A stretch of DNA of 64,000 nt, taken from Plectosphaerella cucumerina (lineage: Eukaryota > Ascomycota > Sordariomycetes > Glomerellales > Plectosphaerellaceae). Shown piece by piece: positions 9,810 through 19,999 of the stretch. The position numbers were made by a program, and so were the translations under genes. The notes below the pieces were generated by a model, which saw only the letters and a program-made list of their open reading frames with translations, had not been told where the DNA came from and searched no databases. The stretch covers positions 4,650,001 to 4,714,000 of the forward strand of contig JAGPXD010000004.1 in NCBI GenBank assembly GCA_020746995.1. Reading direction: 5' to 3'. Positions within the stretch are counted from its first letter, which is position 1. Each line of letters opens with the position of its first letter.

Positions 9810-10916
9810 TCACCTACTCTTTCTCTTCAACCTCAGATATGTGTACCAAATCTCCACCTTTACGTCCTTGAACCTCTCCACACACTCCTGGACCGCGGTC
9901 TGCGTCAACTCCTCGAGTAGAGCTTCGCCATTCTTCCAGTCGCTCCCACGGTTCTTCTTCAAAGTCTCCAGCCAGAACCAGCCGGAGGAGGAAACTAGAT
10001 TCCGAACCGTCGCCTGGGCGTAGTCCCTGGCAGCCGCTGCCTTTTTGACCTCATCGTCAGCAGCTGCCTCGACCGCGCTTTGATACGTGTCCCAAGCAGG
10101 GTGCACGATTAGTTTTGACTCCAGCACCTCGACCTCCCATAGAGAAGCAACTTCCGGGACCTCCAAGACGGCCCGGATCTCCTCTGGAGTGCGTTCATGG
10201 CTGGGGAACAACGCAAACTGCGCCAGCTCTGTCGCGCTCATACGACCCGTGCCCACCATCTTTATCATAGCAGCCTGCAGCGGCGCGAAGCCAGTGTTGG
10301 TGGGCCTGGAGTCCGAGGCTGGCTGCTGCCCCCCGATAGCTGCGACGAGGTAGCCATTCTCGCGGATCTCTGCAGCACGGAGCTTCAGCAGTTTGATAAG
10401 GTCCTTATGGGCAGCCGGTGCGAAGGCTTTCTGGCGGGCGGCAACGAAATCCGCCGGCGACGCGGCCGGATCAAGTCTGAAAACGGGCTGGCTTTCAAGG
10501 TAATTGAACGAGGACCAGGAGAAGCCTATGTCGACTGTTTGGGAGGGGGCGACCTGGTTGTAGAATCCCACTGGGATTAATACGGGAAAGACTTGGACGT
10601 TTCGGTCCGTTTTGGAGAGTGTAGCCGTGCTATCGTTGATGGTCTTTGCTAATGTTGACCAGTCGTTCCATGGCGTGTCTTCGAAGAGCAGATTCGCATT
10701 CGCACCGTCTTGAAGGGACGAGACGATTGTTTTCATCGGCTCGATTGCGTTCGCACCTTGAGAGCATCCGTAGTCGATAACCGCTAGTGATTTGTTCTCC
10801 GGATAGCTCGGGATAAGATGCAACGCAGCCCGCATCGCTGCTGCCTGAACCAAGCAGTGTTCGTTGTAGAACACGTCTCGCATTGCGATTCGCGTCTGTC
10901 GTTGCTGGGAGTCCAT
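9810..10916 (-). CDS. SABATH-type SAM-dependent carboxyl methyltransferase
   Basis: A single-exon gene of 368 aa. The SAM-binding motif VIDYGCSQGANAIEPM (residues ~45-60) and the following LLFEDTPWNDWSTL match the SABATH family, in which the latter segment is typically N-D-x-N-D-F. FSWSSFNYLES corresponds to the family's substrate-proximal S-x-x-W motif, and the C-terminal part (SKLIVHPAWDTY to YTYLRLKRK) keeps the family fold. SABATH enzymes methylate carboxyl groups or ring nitrogens of small molecules such as salicylate, jasmonate, indole-acetate or gibberellins; they are best known from plants and occur patchily in fungi. No pathway partners lie beside it. Substrate unknown. Just downstream lies a probable LTR, so gain by transfer is conceivable but unproven. 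Confidence 0.8.
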   Translation of the reverse strand: MDSQQRQTRIAMRDVFYNEHCLVQAAAMRAALHLIPSYPENKSLAVIDYGCSQGANAIEPMKTIVSSLQDGANANLLFEDTPWNDWSTLAKTINDSTATLSKTDRNVQVFPVLIPVGFYNQVAPSQTVDIGFSWSSFNYLESQPVFRLDPAASPADFVAARQKAFAPAAHKDLIKLLKLRAAEIRENGYLVAAIGGQQPASDSRPTNTGFAPLQAAMIKMVGTGRMSATELAQFALFPSHERTPEEIRAVLEVPEVASLWEVEVLESKLIVHPAWDTYQSAVEAAADDEVKKAAAARDYAQATVRNLVSSSGWFWLETLKKNRGSDWKNGEALLEELTQTAVQECVERFKDVKVEIWYTYLRLKRKSR

Positions 10917-13163
10917 CTTGATGAGGGCTGCTGGACGGCTGGGGCACTGCTTTGGAAGACGGCGTAGTGGGGGAGGAATGAATGTTTGTCCTAAGTGTCA
11001 CGTTGGACTTTTCTCCTGATTGTTTGAACGAAGTGGAATGTTGCGGTTAAATAGACGTCTGTAGTAGATGTCGAAGGTATTCCTGGCGCGGACGCATGGA
11101 TGTAAGCAGACCACCCATTCGTCCGTTGGCCCTACAAAAGACACGTCAGCCATCACGTCATCGTCAAGTAGAGGGGCGCCTGTCACGTAGGGGTGGCACC
11201 TAAGTTGCTAGTAGATGTGGTGTATATACAAAAGATGCGGTTAGGCTCCCAGGTACAGAGGCTTGGGCTTACAGAACGGCCAGGGTGCCAGGGCATCTAG
11301 CTCTTTTCGGCGTGGCAGTGCGGCGATGGGTCCCATAGCAAATGCAGGGGACTTCAGGCTATTTCATATCTAGATTCTGCCGGTCCTTTATGCATTGAAA
11401 TAACGATATGCGGATGCGTGGGTTACGAGCCGAAAGACAGATTGTTGTAAAGGCTTGAGCGCCGGGAGAATCCAAGGAAAGGAGTTTCCCACCTCAATCT
11501 CCGGCCTCAGTACATGATTGACGTGTCCGCATCTTGCAAAATTTGTCAGAAAATCAAAAAGCTCCCCGGCCGCATCACAGGCAGCACTGCACTGCCGCAT
11601 TGTATCATCAGACTGTGTTGTGAAGGGAATGCGGCGTTATGCTTTTCTTGTACATGGAACCCTTGATAGACTAATGTATCCTCAAGCGACGGCAGCTACT
11701 TGTTACAGGGGGTGAAGACCTTGATTGCTTTCCATTTGCCTAGCGTCGGATTCGGCAGCCGTGCAACTCCATGCCCGAGAGCACTTTCTTAGGAACCGCG
11801 CGGCATGTCATGACTCGCGGATGGGATACTCCTAGGACAAGACCAAGTTTAAGGCACCGCAAGATCGACGCACGGCACGGGCTTAAACTTTGGCGGGCTG
11901 GGGCTTAGGGGATAGATAGCGTCGTCTGAATTTGTAATATTACAGCAGGTTGCGTGCGTAGTCATGCCGGGGGCAGAGAGGCAGCTCTGTGCCTTAGCGT
12001 CCGGCGACGATCTCAAAACATGGACTGCCAAACCGCCAGGCCATGCCACGGCATCCTGGACGCCTTGTATTGTAGATTGGGGAGAGGGGTTGTCGGTCAT
12101 GTCCATCCCTTTCTTCCCTCCCAGAGTCCGACTTTTTTTCGCGAGATGTTATCACAACTTGAGAGGTTTATCACAGCCGGAACGTTTTGATATTCCCAAA
12201 GTTCACAGGGTTTCTCCGCAAAGTCAAACTGCGCTTACCGTGTCACATGTAGTTGTCGTCAAATTTGATGATATCAGCTTTTCATGCGAGTTGTAATGCG
12301 CAGCCAGCTAGTCATTCGGATCAACTCAGGGTGGCAACTGCCGAAATCAAACCGCGAAGATTGGCCAGCACGCCCTCACGGGACCGGCACCTTCGTGAAG
12401 TAGATGAGGTGCGTTTAATCTACTAGGTGGATTTCAGATTCAGGCGGACTCTCGGGGTTTATAGTATTCCGTTAGGGCATCACTCGGAGCTTGTCGCTTC
12501 CCCATGGAGTTGGGGACTGTATACGAAGGGCATGGTGCCCTGCCTGGAACAAACCTCAAGGCCTGGACCGACCGGCAATCAGAGGATCACTTTATTCAAT
12601 CGAATCACATCCTTCACGATGGCTTCTGCCATTCAATCCAAACAGCTGTGTCTGCAGAGCATCGTTGCCGCCTTGACAGAAGCGCCTGATTTCCCCCTAT
12701 AGATATCATCTCAAGATGCATCCACTGCTCGCCCGTTTCTCTCCCAAATGGGAACACAACTATATCGGCCCAACACTATATGTTTTACCGCGGTACTTAT
12801 GGGTCAACAAACAACAAAGCTGCCTGGTCATGCGTTCTGGGCAGCCAGACTGGCCAAGGCAGGAAGTTTCAATGGAACTTTTGCAGACTTTTTAGTTAAA
12901 TTCAATCAGCCCTGCTCGGTAAAGTGTGCTTTTTCCAGCGCATCTATACCGTAGTGCACATATGGCACCCACAGCCGATGAATCGGGCGTCATCCTCGTT
13001 TCCATCCACCGTGGCCACTGGCATCTCTCCGTTTCCCGCAACTTCGCCCCTCAAACTACCCAAACTCCTCTACCCTCAACCCATGCACCTTGCTATCCCG
13101 CAGCATCACGAGAGCCCTGTGGAGCCCTCTGAAAACGGTATCGTTACTGCTGATCCCTAGGAG
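10917..13163. other. Long gene-poor interval
   Basis: About 2.2 kb without any frame showing a domain or codon bias. It holds the promoter of the methyltransferase on its left (a TATATA run lies near 11222). Several short frames on both strands have no coherent neighbours and look random. Confidence 0.5.
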
Positions 13164-15285
13164 CTAAGACCTCGGGCAGCCCGACCTCAGGTATCTAAAC
13201 TCCTGTGCTGTGAAGTTAGGGTAGCTATACCCAATGCCGTCGATGATGCGCCTCAACGGGGCACGATCACCATGGGCCGGAACGAAACTAGCCATCCAGT
13301 TGAGTTAGTCCATCTTCGAAAATTGATCATGGCGGGAAATTACTCACGTGGTATTGACACCAACGCGGTCGGCAGCAAATTTGTTCAGCGCCGCCGTCAG
13401 TGTTGCGTGGTTACTAACGGGCACATTTCCGGTGTTTGCGTCATCCGCGTCGAAGACCAGCGTGGTGCTGTTGGCTGTGGGACAGGCTGGTGCTATATGA
13501 GTGTAGCCGTAGTCTGTTGAATGAAGAGATTCCGCCATGTGCACGAAGCTGGCCTGGATGCGTCGATCTTGGAGGACGAAAGGTTGGTTGGTCCTTCGTT
13601 CACGTCAGTTCTGCACTGCCCAGACTGTAGATCGTCGCACTGGACTAGGACATACGTGTAGGTGATGAAGCGATCCCGAGGAATGTTGGAGTAATAACCA
13701 ACTGCCTCGTCGAGTGCAATGACCCTGGCACCCGCAGCAACATAGTCGGTAACACCGTAAGCATGATCGTGGTGGTGGTGCGTAGGCTGTATATGCGTCA
13801 GAATTGGTGTTCGTAGTACTGAAGCTGTTCACTTACCCATATGTGCGTAACTGATTTTCCGAGTCTCTCTCGAACCCACTGAATGATGAGAAGACTCTGG
13901 TGAGGTGGCGCATCCAGAACAACGACAGAGCTCCCGACCTCGATGACGAGTTGGCGAACACCAGGTGCATTAGTAACAGTTATCAGCCAGACACCTGGGA
14001 GATCCGTCCAGGGATTAACTGCGGTAACGTTCTCGAACGTGCCAGCATATTGGCCGTTCCAGCTGTAGATAGAATTGAACTCTCCAATCTCCGCAAAGTC
14101 GTACAGTCTGTCGCGTCTTGGTGCATGTGCAGGAAGGCGCCCCGCGGGTCCCTCAAAACGTGTCGAAGCGATGTCGGAATTGACAATAACGCTACCAACC
14201 GAGTAGTCTGAAACAACATGCTCACGGTTGAAGATTGTTTTGAATCGGCGGGGAAACCCGACGCCGTTCACAGTCGTATAGTCGTGAACAACAAGGTCTT
14301 GAGTAACTCTACCAAAGAAGCTGTGGTTCTCGTACGATCGAATGATGTACGGAAGGCTGGTGACAGGATCGAGAAGGACGGCCAAGTCCAAAGTTCCGTC
14401 GTACACTGCTTAGTGTTAGCAGGGGTTTCCAGGAAGTCCCAGTTCAACTCACCTGCAGGCAATCTGATTCCTGCGTTTGTCTCTTCCCACCGCGAAGTGT
14501 GATTCTGATTCGACAGAATCTGCAAATTGTCAGGAATGCAAAGGGACATTGTTAGCTCGCGAGGGGAGGTAACCAACAGCTGACAAGAGGAGAGGAGACA
14601 TCTTCGTCGCTTCGCTCACTAGGTACGCTGCGAGAAGCCCTGGGTGACAGTCAGATCCAATTGTGACCGAGCCATTTGTGTCATCGAGGGGCGTGCATAC
14701 CATCTCTGTAGCCTTGGGGAGGGGCACCGGGAGCGAAGATACCGAAACTGCCAGCTACAACGGCAGCGAATCCATTTTCTCCACCTTGAACGGCGAGAGA
14801 AAAGTCCATGGGCTCCAGGTTAGGCCGAGCCCAGATGAAAAAGGCTGTGAAGAGTCAGCGTTTGCAATACACTCTATCAAAATCTCTACTCACAGTCCAG
14901 AGGATGGAACCGATCGATTCGTTGCTTGATGTAGGGCTGATCAAAGGCAAAGGATACATTCTGTCGGCCTGCCCCGGCAATGCCTTGATCCATCGACGTG
15001 ATTGTGAAGGTTTGAGCCACAGACTTCGTTCGGTAAACCCTGTCTCCCGTCAGTCCGAAAAAGACTCGTCATAGATGTCAACGGGTCTTCGTGGCAAACT
15101 TACCCACCGCCGACGTAGGTCACGTCTCGCACCGCTGAAAGGCTTTCATTCCCTCCGAGCGCAACAATTGCTTGAGTAAGAAGCTGCGTGGATGAGGCCG
15201 GTGCCTGTCCGTTTCTACCCTGTCCGAGAACAAGAGTAGCCAGAAGAGCAACAACGGCCGGAGTGAATTTTCCCAGAGCAACCAT
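13164..15285 (-). CDS. Secreted metallo-beta-lactamase-fold protein (nine exons)
   Basis: Nine exons join in phase: 15285-15104, 15039-14894, 14844-14701, 14639-14578, 14519-14453, 14405-13837, 13786-13656, 13593-13348 and 13287-13164 (556 aa). The start MVALGKFTPAVVALLATLVLGQ is a signal peptide. The metal-binding core is PTHHHHDHAYGVTDYV (residues ~390-405), the HxHxDH motif of MBL-fold hydrolases, preceded by IEVGSSVVVLDAPPHQ, where the fold normally starts. A further HGD lies close to the C-terminus (FVPAHGDRAPLRR). The N-terminal ~300 residues are an extra domain of unrecognised type. It is probably an extracellular zinc hydrolase; substrate unknown. The donor of exon 4 (GTTGGT) and the acceptor of exon 8 (CGAAG) are the weakest joints. 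Confidence 0.8.
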
Positions 15286-16079
15286 TTTCAAGGGTGCTGG
15301 ATGATGAGCGATGGATGGTTGGAGGTTGCAGGAAAGAACGGTTTCAAAGTTCAGATGATTTGGCTTCTATATACAAACTTCGTTCGATTTCGTTCGATTT
15401 CCTGGACGAGGACTAATCTCATGCATGGCGTATTGAAACTGCCAGCTTACGTGGTGTTCCTTCATCTGGTGGCCGTACTTTACTTGGCGTCGACAGGGTT
15501 CAATAAGTTCAGGGGATCTAACAGCACGGCGACTTCCGAGCCGCGCGCGGCCAGGCTGCCGGGGTCGTTGATTTTTGAGTGTGGCAGTGTCGCATGAGAT
15601 GGTGTTCGAGATGACAACGCCAGCTATTCCTTATATGGAACCGTCGGATCCTAATGTATATGCATATTTACGACATGCCCCTGACAAGGATACATCGTGC
15701 AAGGGCCGAATGACGAATTACCCACGGGCCTAGGTTTGTAAAGTCCTAAGACCGGCGGTAGAGCCGCAGGAAAGGAAATTTCCACTACATCTCTTTGTTG
15801 AACTTCTACTATGGCCGCAGCTCGCACCATTCGTCAGGATCCGTCGAAAACTCCACAAACTACTAGGCCGCATCACAAGCCAGCTCTGCTTTCTCGTGTT
15901 ACATCCCAACTCTGCTTTAGCACGTGTAGTGCCCGACACACAGTTGCGCGCCTCATGGCCTGTGAGTGGAAGGACGAGACAGTAGCAGTAAAATTAGTGG
16001 ATTCTAGTCATGATCCTTATCTATGCTCACCCACGACTACATTGCCCCGGAGACAAGCCGCTCGAGGTTCGAGCCCGTG
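15286..16079. other. Promoter of MBL gene and left edge of relic region
   Basis: A tandem CGTTCGATTT-type duplication is seen at about 15380-15402. No gene is supported; a TATA-like run (GTATATGCATATTT) lies at about 15656-15669. Confidence 0.45.
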
Positions 16080-16620
16080 TCAGGTGGAAGGGACAATCGT
16101 GAAGCCGACGGTCGCAACGACGACGATGATCATGAATCTTGCCGTGAGCCCGCCGACGAAGTTGCAAATCGGGACCGGAGAGAGCAGTAGAGCCGTGACG
16201 AACAGAGCTAGCTGTGCCCGGGCGGTTCGGCTGATTGTCGATGCGGGGGACGTATGCGTCCCCCGACACGCGGCTCACTAGCTCGCCAACTTCTGGCAAA
16301 AATGACCCCTGCGGAAGCAGACTGTAGCCCGCTTCAACATGCCTCAAGCCACGTCACGGAGTTGTCGTCAGCCCAATGACCACGAGGCAGTCTGGGTCAT
16401 GCTCAAGGTACGCCGTTTCCTCTCGGACGATGCAGCTGTTGTTGTCAAGCCAATTCTGGACGTTTGCCATTAATTGTGAGAAAGGGAGCCGTAACCCAGT
16501 ACTCTCTAGCGATCCTTGTTCGACTGCTCCGGATGCTGCCGATCAAGTATCGCCAGCTCCTCCAACAAGATGGACCGGTCCTGCTTCTACAGAGACAGCC
16601 GCGAGCGATGGGTTACAAAC
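16080..16620 (-). pseudogene. DUF6594-type membrane protein relic
   Basis: Three separated minus-strand stretches resemble successive parts of fungal DUF6594 proteins. About 16585-16508 reads QDRSILLEELAILDRQ, like the family's L-Q-x-E-L-x-x-L-E helix. About 16470-16370 reads NVQNWLDNNSC then IVREETAYLEHDPD, like its N-W-L-x-x-x-x-P/L-x-x-x-E-x-x-F-L core. About 16225-16080 reads FVTALLLSPVPICNF and FMIIVVVATVGFTIVP, like its C-terminal membrane helices. They are in different frames and separated by stops, so the gene is decayed or has unrecognised introns. Assignment rests on remembered family patterns. Confidence 0.45.
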
Positions 16621-16799
16621 CAGCGGAGCACCGAGAACGAGCGATGTGAGGCTATGAGCGCCGAGAAGCGTGAGTGCCATTGCGGCATGTCTTCAACTTT
16701 AAGGTTGACTGAGCTGCTGTTACGCATCTGCCAGGGGTCCGTCGGCGGCACGGTTTCTTTCACATCAGTCCTCACACTTCGCATACTTACAGGAAGCCA

Positions 16800-18470
16800 G
16801 TTCGACCTGGTTTGAGGTTTTGTGCTGGGGATTTCCAGTCAGTCGAGCTCGATGTCATTTTCTTGGGCACAGGGAGGGGCATCATGCGTGTTGGCGGCGG
16901 CGGCTAAAGCTCCGGGTACTGTTTTGGTTGCTGATTGCGAGCTGTCCCTGGCAGGCAGGTGGTATTTTTCCGAGTGCGACGCGTGTCAGATTCATAAAAG
17001 CATGCTGTTTGCCTTGGACAGCAAGGGTACGCCCGGTGGGCAGCTTCCAGTCACTGCATCTCGCCGTGCTCGGGGATCCATGGTTACACCTACTGCGGCC
17101 ACAACCACTGTTGGCAGTACAGTGCTTCATCTCTCCTGGTTAGTATCTTTTCGCTTCAATGACCTTGTCAGGGTACGTTACCACAGTGCCAATCGAGCTG
17201 TCCTGGTTTTGTGGAAGAGGCGTTTGCTGAAAACCTAGTTGAGCGCAGTCCGCCAGCCTGGGAAGTTCCAGCGGTCCAAACGACGTGGCACAGCTAGTCA
17301 CAAGAATCTTAGGACCGGAGCCCCTCGACATGCCTGTACTGAACGACGTGTTCCAGTACAGCAGCGATTTTCGCGTCCGCATCTTGATCTCTTCTCGGAA
17401 TAATGGGCAGACCTAAAATAGGCCGAAGTATGTCGTCGACTACCTGGTACTCATCTTGCTGGCTAATCTTGCCAGTAAGTCGGCTCCTCCTAGTATTCTG
17501 TCAGCGTCGGAAGCAGATGGCCGTGTCTTTATTTCCGGCACACCGGCTTTCGAATCTAGCGGTATAATAGCAACGGTGATTCATGTTCGCCTACTCAGGC
17601 AAAACACAGCTATATACGTTGTATAGTGGGAGACACATACTACGGCGCCCATACCTCAAAGCGCGACGCTTCCTGCTAAAGCATTATCACTTAGCCAGCC
17701 CTACACGTCGTCAGCGTGTCCAGAGGGGCCGGGCGGGGGCACTAACGCGTCTGTATCGCCAGCCGAAGCAAGGTAAACAAGGTCTTGGCCTCCTCTTCAA
17801 GGTGATTAACCCTTGCTTCTAACATTTCGTGAGGGCTAAGAGAGGGTGAGCCTGGGTCTGTTTGAAAAGCAAAGGCCGTACCTCATCGGTAAAGGCCTAG
17901 CAGGCACACTTATAGCTAAGTTATTAGCATCGTTGGGCGGAAGAATGTATTCGATACTTGGCCAGTGGCTTATAGTGGGATTCAACCTGCTAGATGTGTG
18001 TGTATCAGGCAGAAGCAATTGGGCTCGTACGTCTCACTCTCCAGAGGGCGTGGAATGGTTCGTGGCCGGGAAACCCTTAGCCGACAACAACTACCCAGCC
18101 CACCAGCCCATTAACGGCCAGCGGTATCTCCAGTGGTCTGGGTCTCGATCGAACCTTGATCTCGGCGGTATCCTTGGCGCTGGCTCGACAAGACCCGCTG
18201 AGAACCCTCAGCCGAGTACTACCCAGCCGGCCAGTCAAACAAGAACCAAGGCCAGCTCTGGAAGTCTCGGTCTTAGTCTTAATGGCTTTGGTGTTAATCT
18301 CGGTTTTCAGCTCGGCCGACAACCGGCTCTTTGTCACGTACTGTCCGCCAACAGCTCATATCTTCGGTGTTTCAATGGGCCCCCTGTGCCAATCAGCTCC
18401 CTTCTCTCCCATCATTTCGTTTCATTCAATGACGAGCCCTGCACTCGGACTGCCCAGCCCATCATAAACG
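16800..18470. other. Decayed coding sequence on both strands
   Basis: A minus-strand frame at about 17382-17140 (LYWNTSFSTGMSRGSGPK, then ILVTSCATSFGPLELP) reads like a protein fragment of unknown family. A plus-strand frame at 17846-18505 contains QPINGQRYLQWSGS and Gly/Ser-rich text but no identifiable domain. None forms a complete gene. Confidence 0.35.
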
Positions 18471-18489
18471 GGCGAGAGATTAGACGGGT

Positions 18490-18750
18490 TTCATCACAAG
18501 CCTGAAGTCGAGTCTGGAAGAGGAAGCAAAAGAGCTGGCCGATGCCAAGATCGCCGCAAAGCAGCAGAGTTACTAGACTACCGAGCACGAGACAGAGCTT
18601 GTGGCGGCCAGAGACGAGAAAGAGGTCTCACGGAGAAGGCCAACGGCAACGATGTGACCGAGAGCGATTGGCTGAGTTGGTTGCAACAAACCGACCAGGG
18701 TAGAGAAACTTATCGACGATGGGAGACTTTGCGGTCTTCCAGCTCTCGTG
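18490..18750 (+). pseudogene. Coiled-coil gene relic
   Basis: The strand reads SLEEEAKELADAKIAAKQQS, then a TAG stop, then EHETELVAARDEKE, then, after a frame change, EKANGNDVTESDWLSWLQQT. The charged heptad-like text is interrupted by a stop and a frameshift, so it is a remnant of a Glu/Lys-rich protein. The family is not recognised. Confidence 0.4.
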
Positions 18751-19329
18751 CTTCATTGATTCCGTGTTGCATATCTCCACTTCCTTTGAGTACACATATG
18801 TCAGCGAAAGTCACGAATCGAAGGTTGGACCAGGTCAACGCATGTTTGTAGGGCACGGCGGATGTATTAAGGGCATCTCCAGGAGCCTTTCCCCCTCCCA
18901 AGTTTTCTCTTCCATCTCAAATGGCTTCCAAGGTGGGAGTGTCCATGGCTGCTTATCCCCCAGGTCTTCGACCTGAGATCCCGACAATTCAGTTCTCTTC
19001 CCTGCTTTCCATCTCGAATTCCCTCCAAGACTCGACCCGTACTCTTCCTGCCCTCCCTTCCCGACTCCTGCCTCTTCTGCCTCTTTTCTGACCGACCAAG
19101 ATTCGTACTTGAATCTTTGCTAACGTCGCGCCGGAAAGGCCGGAAGAGGCTACCGTCGAGGTCGGTGATCCTGATAGCTTGGGCCTTATCTTATGTTAGT
19201 CGTATTTCTTAAGTCAAAGGTGAGGCGGGCTCTTACCTGGTCAACCTGCATGTCGTTGGCCGTTGCCTGGGGCTGTTGATAACTTGGTAGGCAGAGAGTG
19301 CCACAGAACGGGGTCGGTGCTCTGGGCGC
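18751..19329. other. Intergenic, CT-rich
   Basis: Pyrimidine-rich tracts around 19010-19100 are seen and no gene is supported. It includes the 3' flank of the small gene ending at 19330. Confidence 0.45.
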
Positions 19330-19803
19330 CTACTGTTGATGCTCGGACTCCATGCCAATCTCGGCCTCGAAGCGATCCAGAGCTGCGATGTGCTCGTTGC
19401 ACATACGCGCAAAACGAGCACGATCGTAGACAACCTCCTCGGTGACGGGGGCGTCCTCCTTGTAGGTGAGGAGCGTATGGCGGATGTCGGCGTATGAGCG
19501 TCCGAGGTCGCAGGTAAGCCAAGCCTTCTCCGCGTCGGAGAGGTTGTGGTCCCAGTCGTCTCTCATCTGCAGCCCTGCACTTCCGAGAATCTCGCCCATC
19601 GTGACGTTTTCGATCTGGAGCTTGAGACGTCCGAGAGCCGGGAGCTTCTCGATGGCCCGGTTGCGAAGAATCCAGGCACTGATGGCCAGCAATTTCCTCA
19701 CAAACGTCTGCTGAAAGGCGGCCACCTCCTCGGTGTAGATCGGTCCAGCGGTGGGGAACTCGACGCCGGCATCCGGCTGCTGGTTGTTTGTGTTCTCGGC
19801 CAT
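19330..19803 (-). CDS. Hypothetical protein, 157 aa
   Basis: An intronless minus-strand frame starting MAENTNNQQPDAGVEFPT and ending AEIGMESEHQQ. It is soluble, mildly acidic and mostly predicted helical by eye (FQQTFVRKLLAISAWILRN; EKAWLTCDLGRSYADIRHTL). No signal peptide, membrane segment or known motif is seen. It lies 196 bp downstream of the MFS transporter in the same orientation, so it has its own short promoter there. A longer overlapping frame on the same strand (19834-19241) is compositionally Arg/His-rich and is judged spurious. Confidence 0.6.
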   Translation of the reverse strand: MAENTNNQQPDAGVEFPTAGPIYTEEVAAFQQTFVRKLLAISAWILRNRAIEKLPALGRLKLQIENVTMGEILGSAGLQMRDDWDHNLSDAEKAWLTCDLGRSYADIRHTLLTYKEDAPVTEEVVYDRARFARMCNEHIAALDRFEAEIGMESEHQQ

Positions 19804-19999
19804 AATGAACGAGGTATGGTTGTGATGAGAACAATGGAGTTGCGCAGCTTGCAGTGCGGAGGATATTGGTGGAATGGAAGGAATTTCGGTGTGTGCATCA
19901 AAGGAGGGAGTTTCCTTTCAGCCGAAGCCAGAGCAAGTGAATTGGGACCCCTCGAGGTGCAGAGAAATGTGTGTATCTTCCCGTGACTTCCAGGACGCG

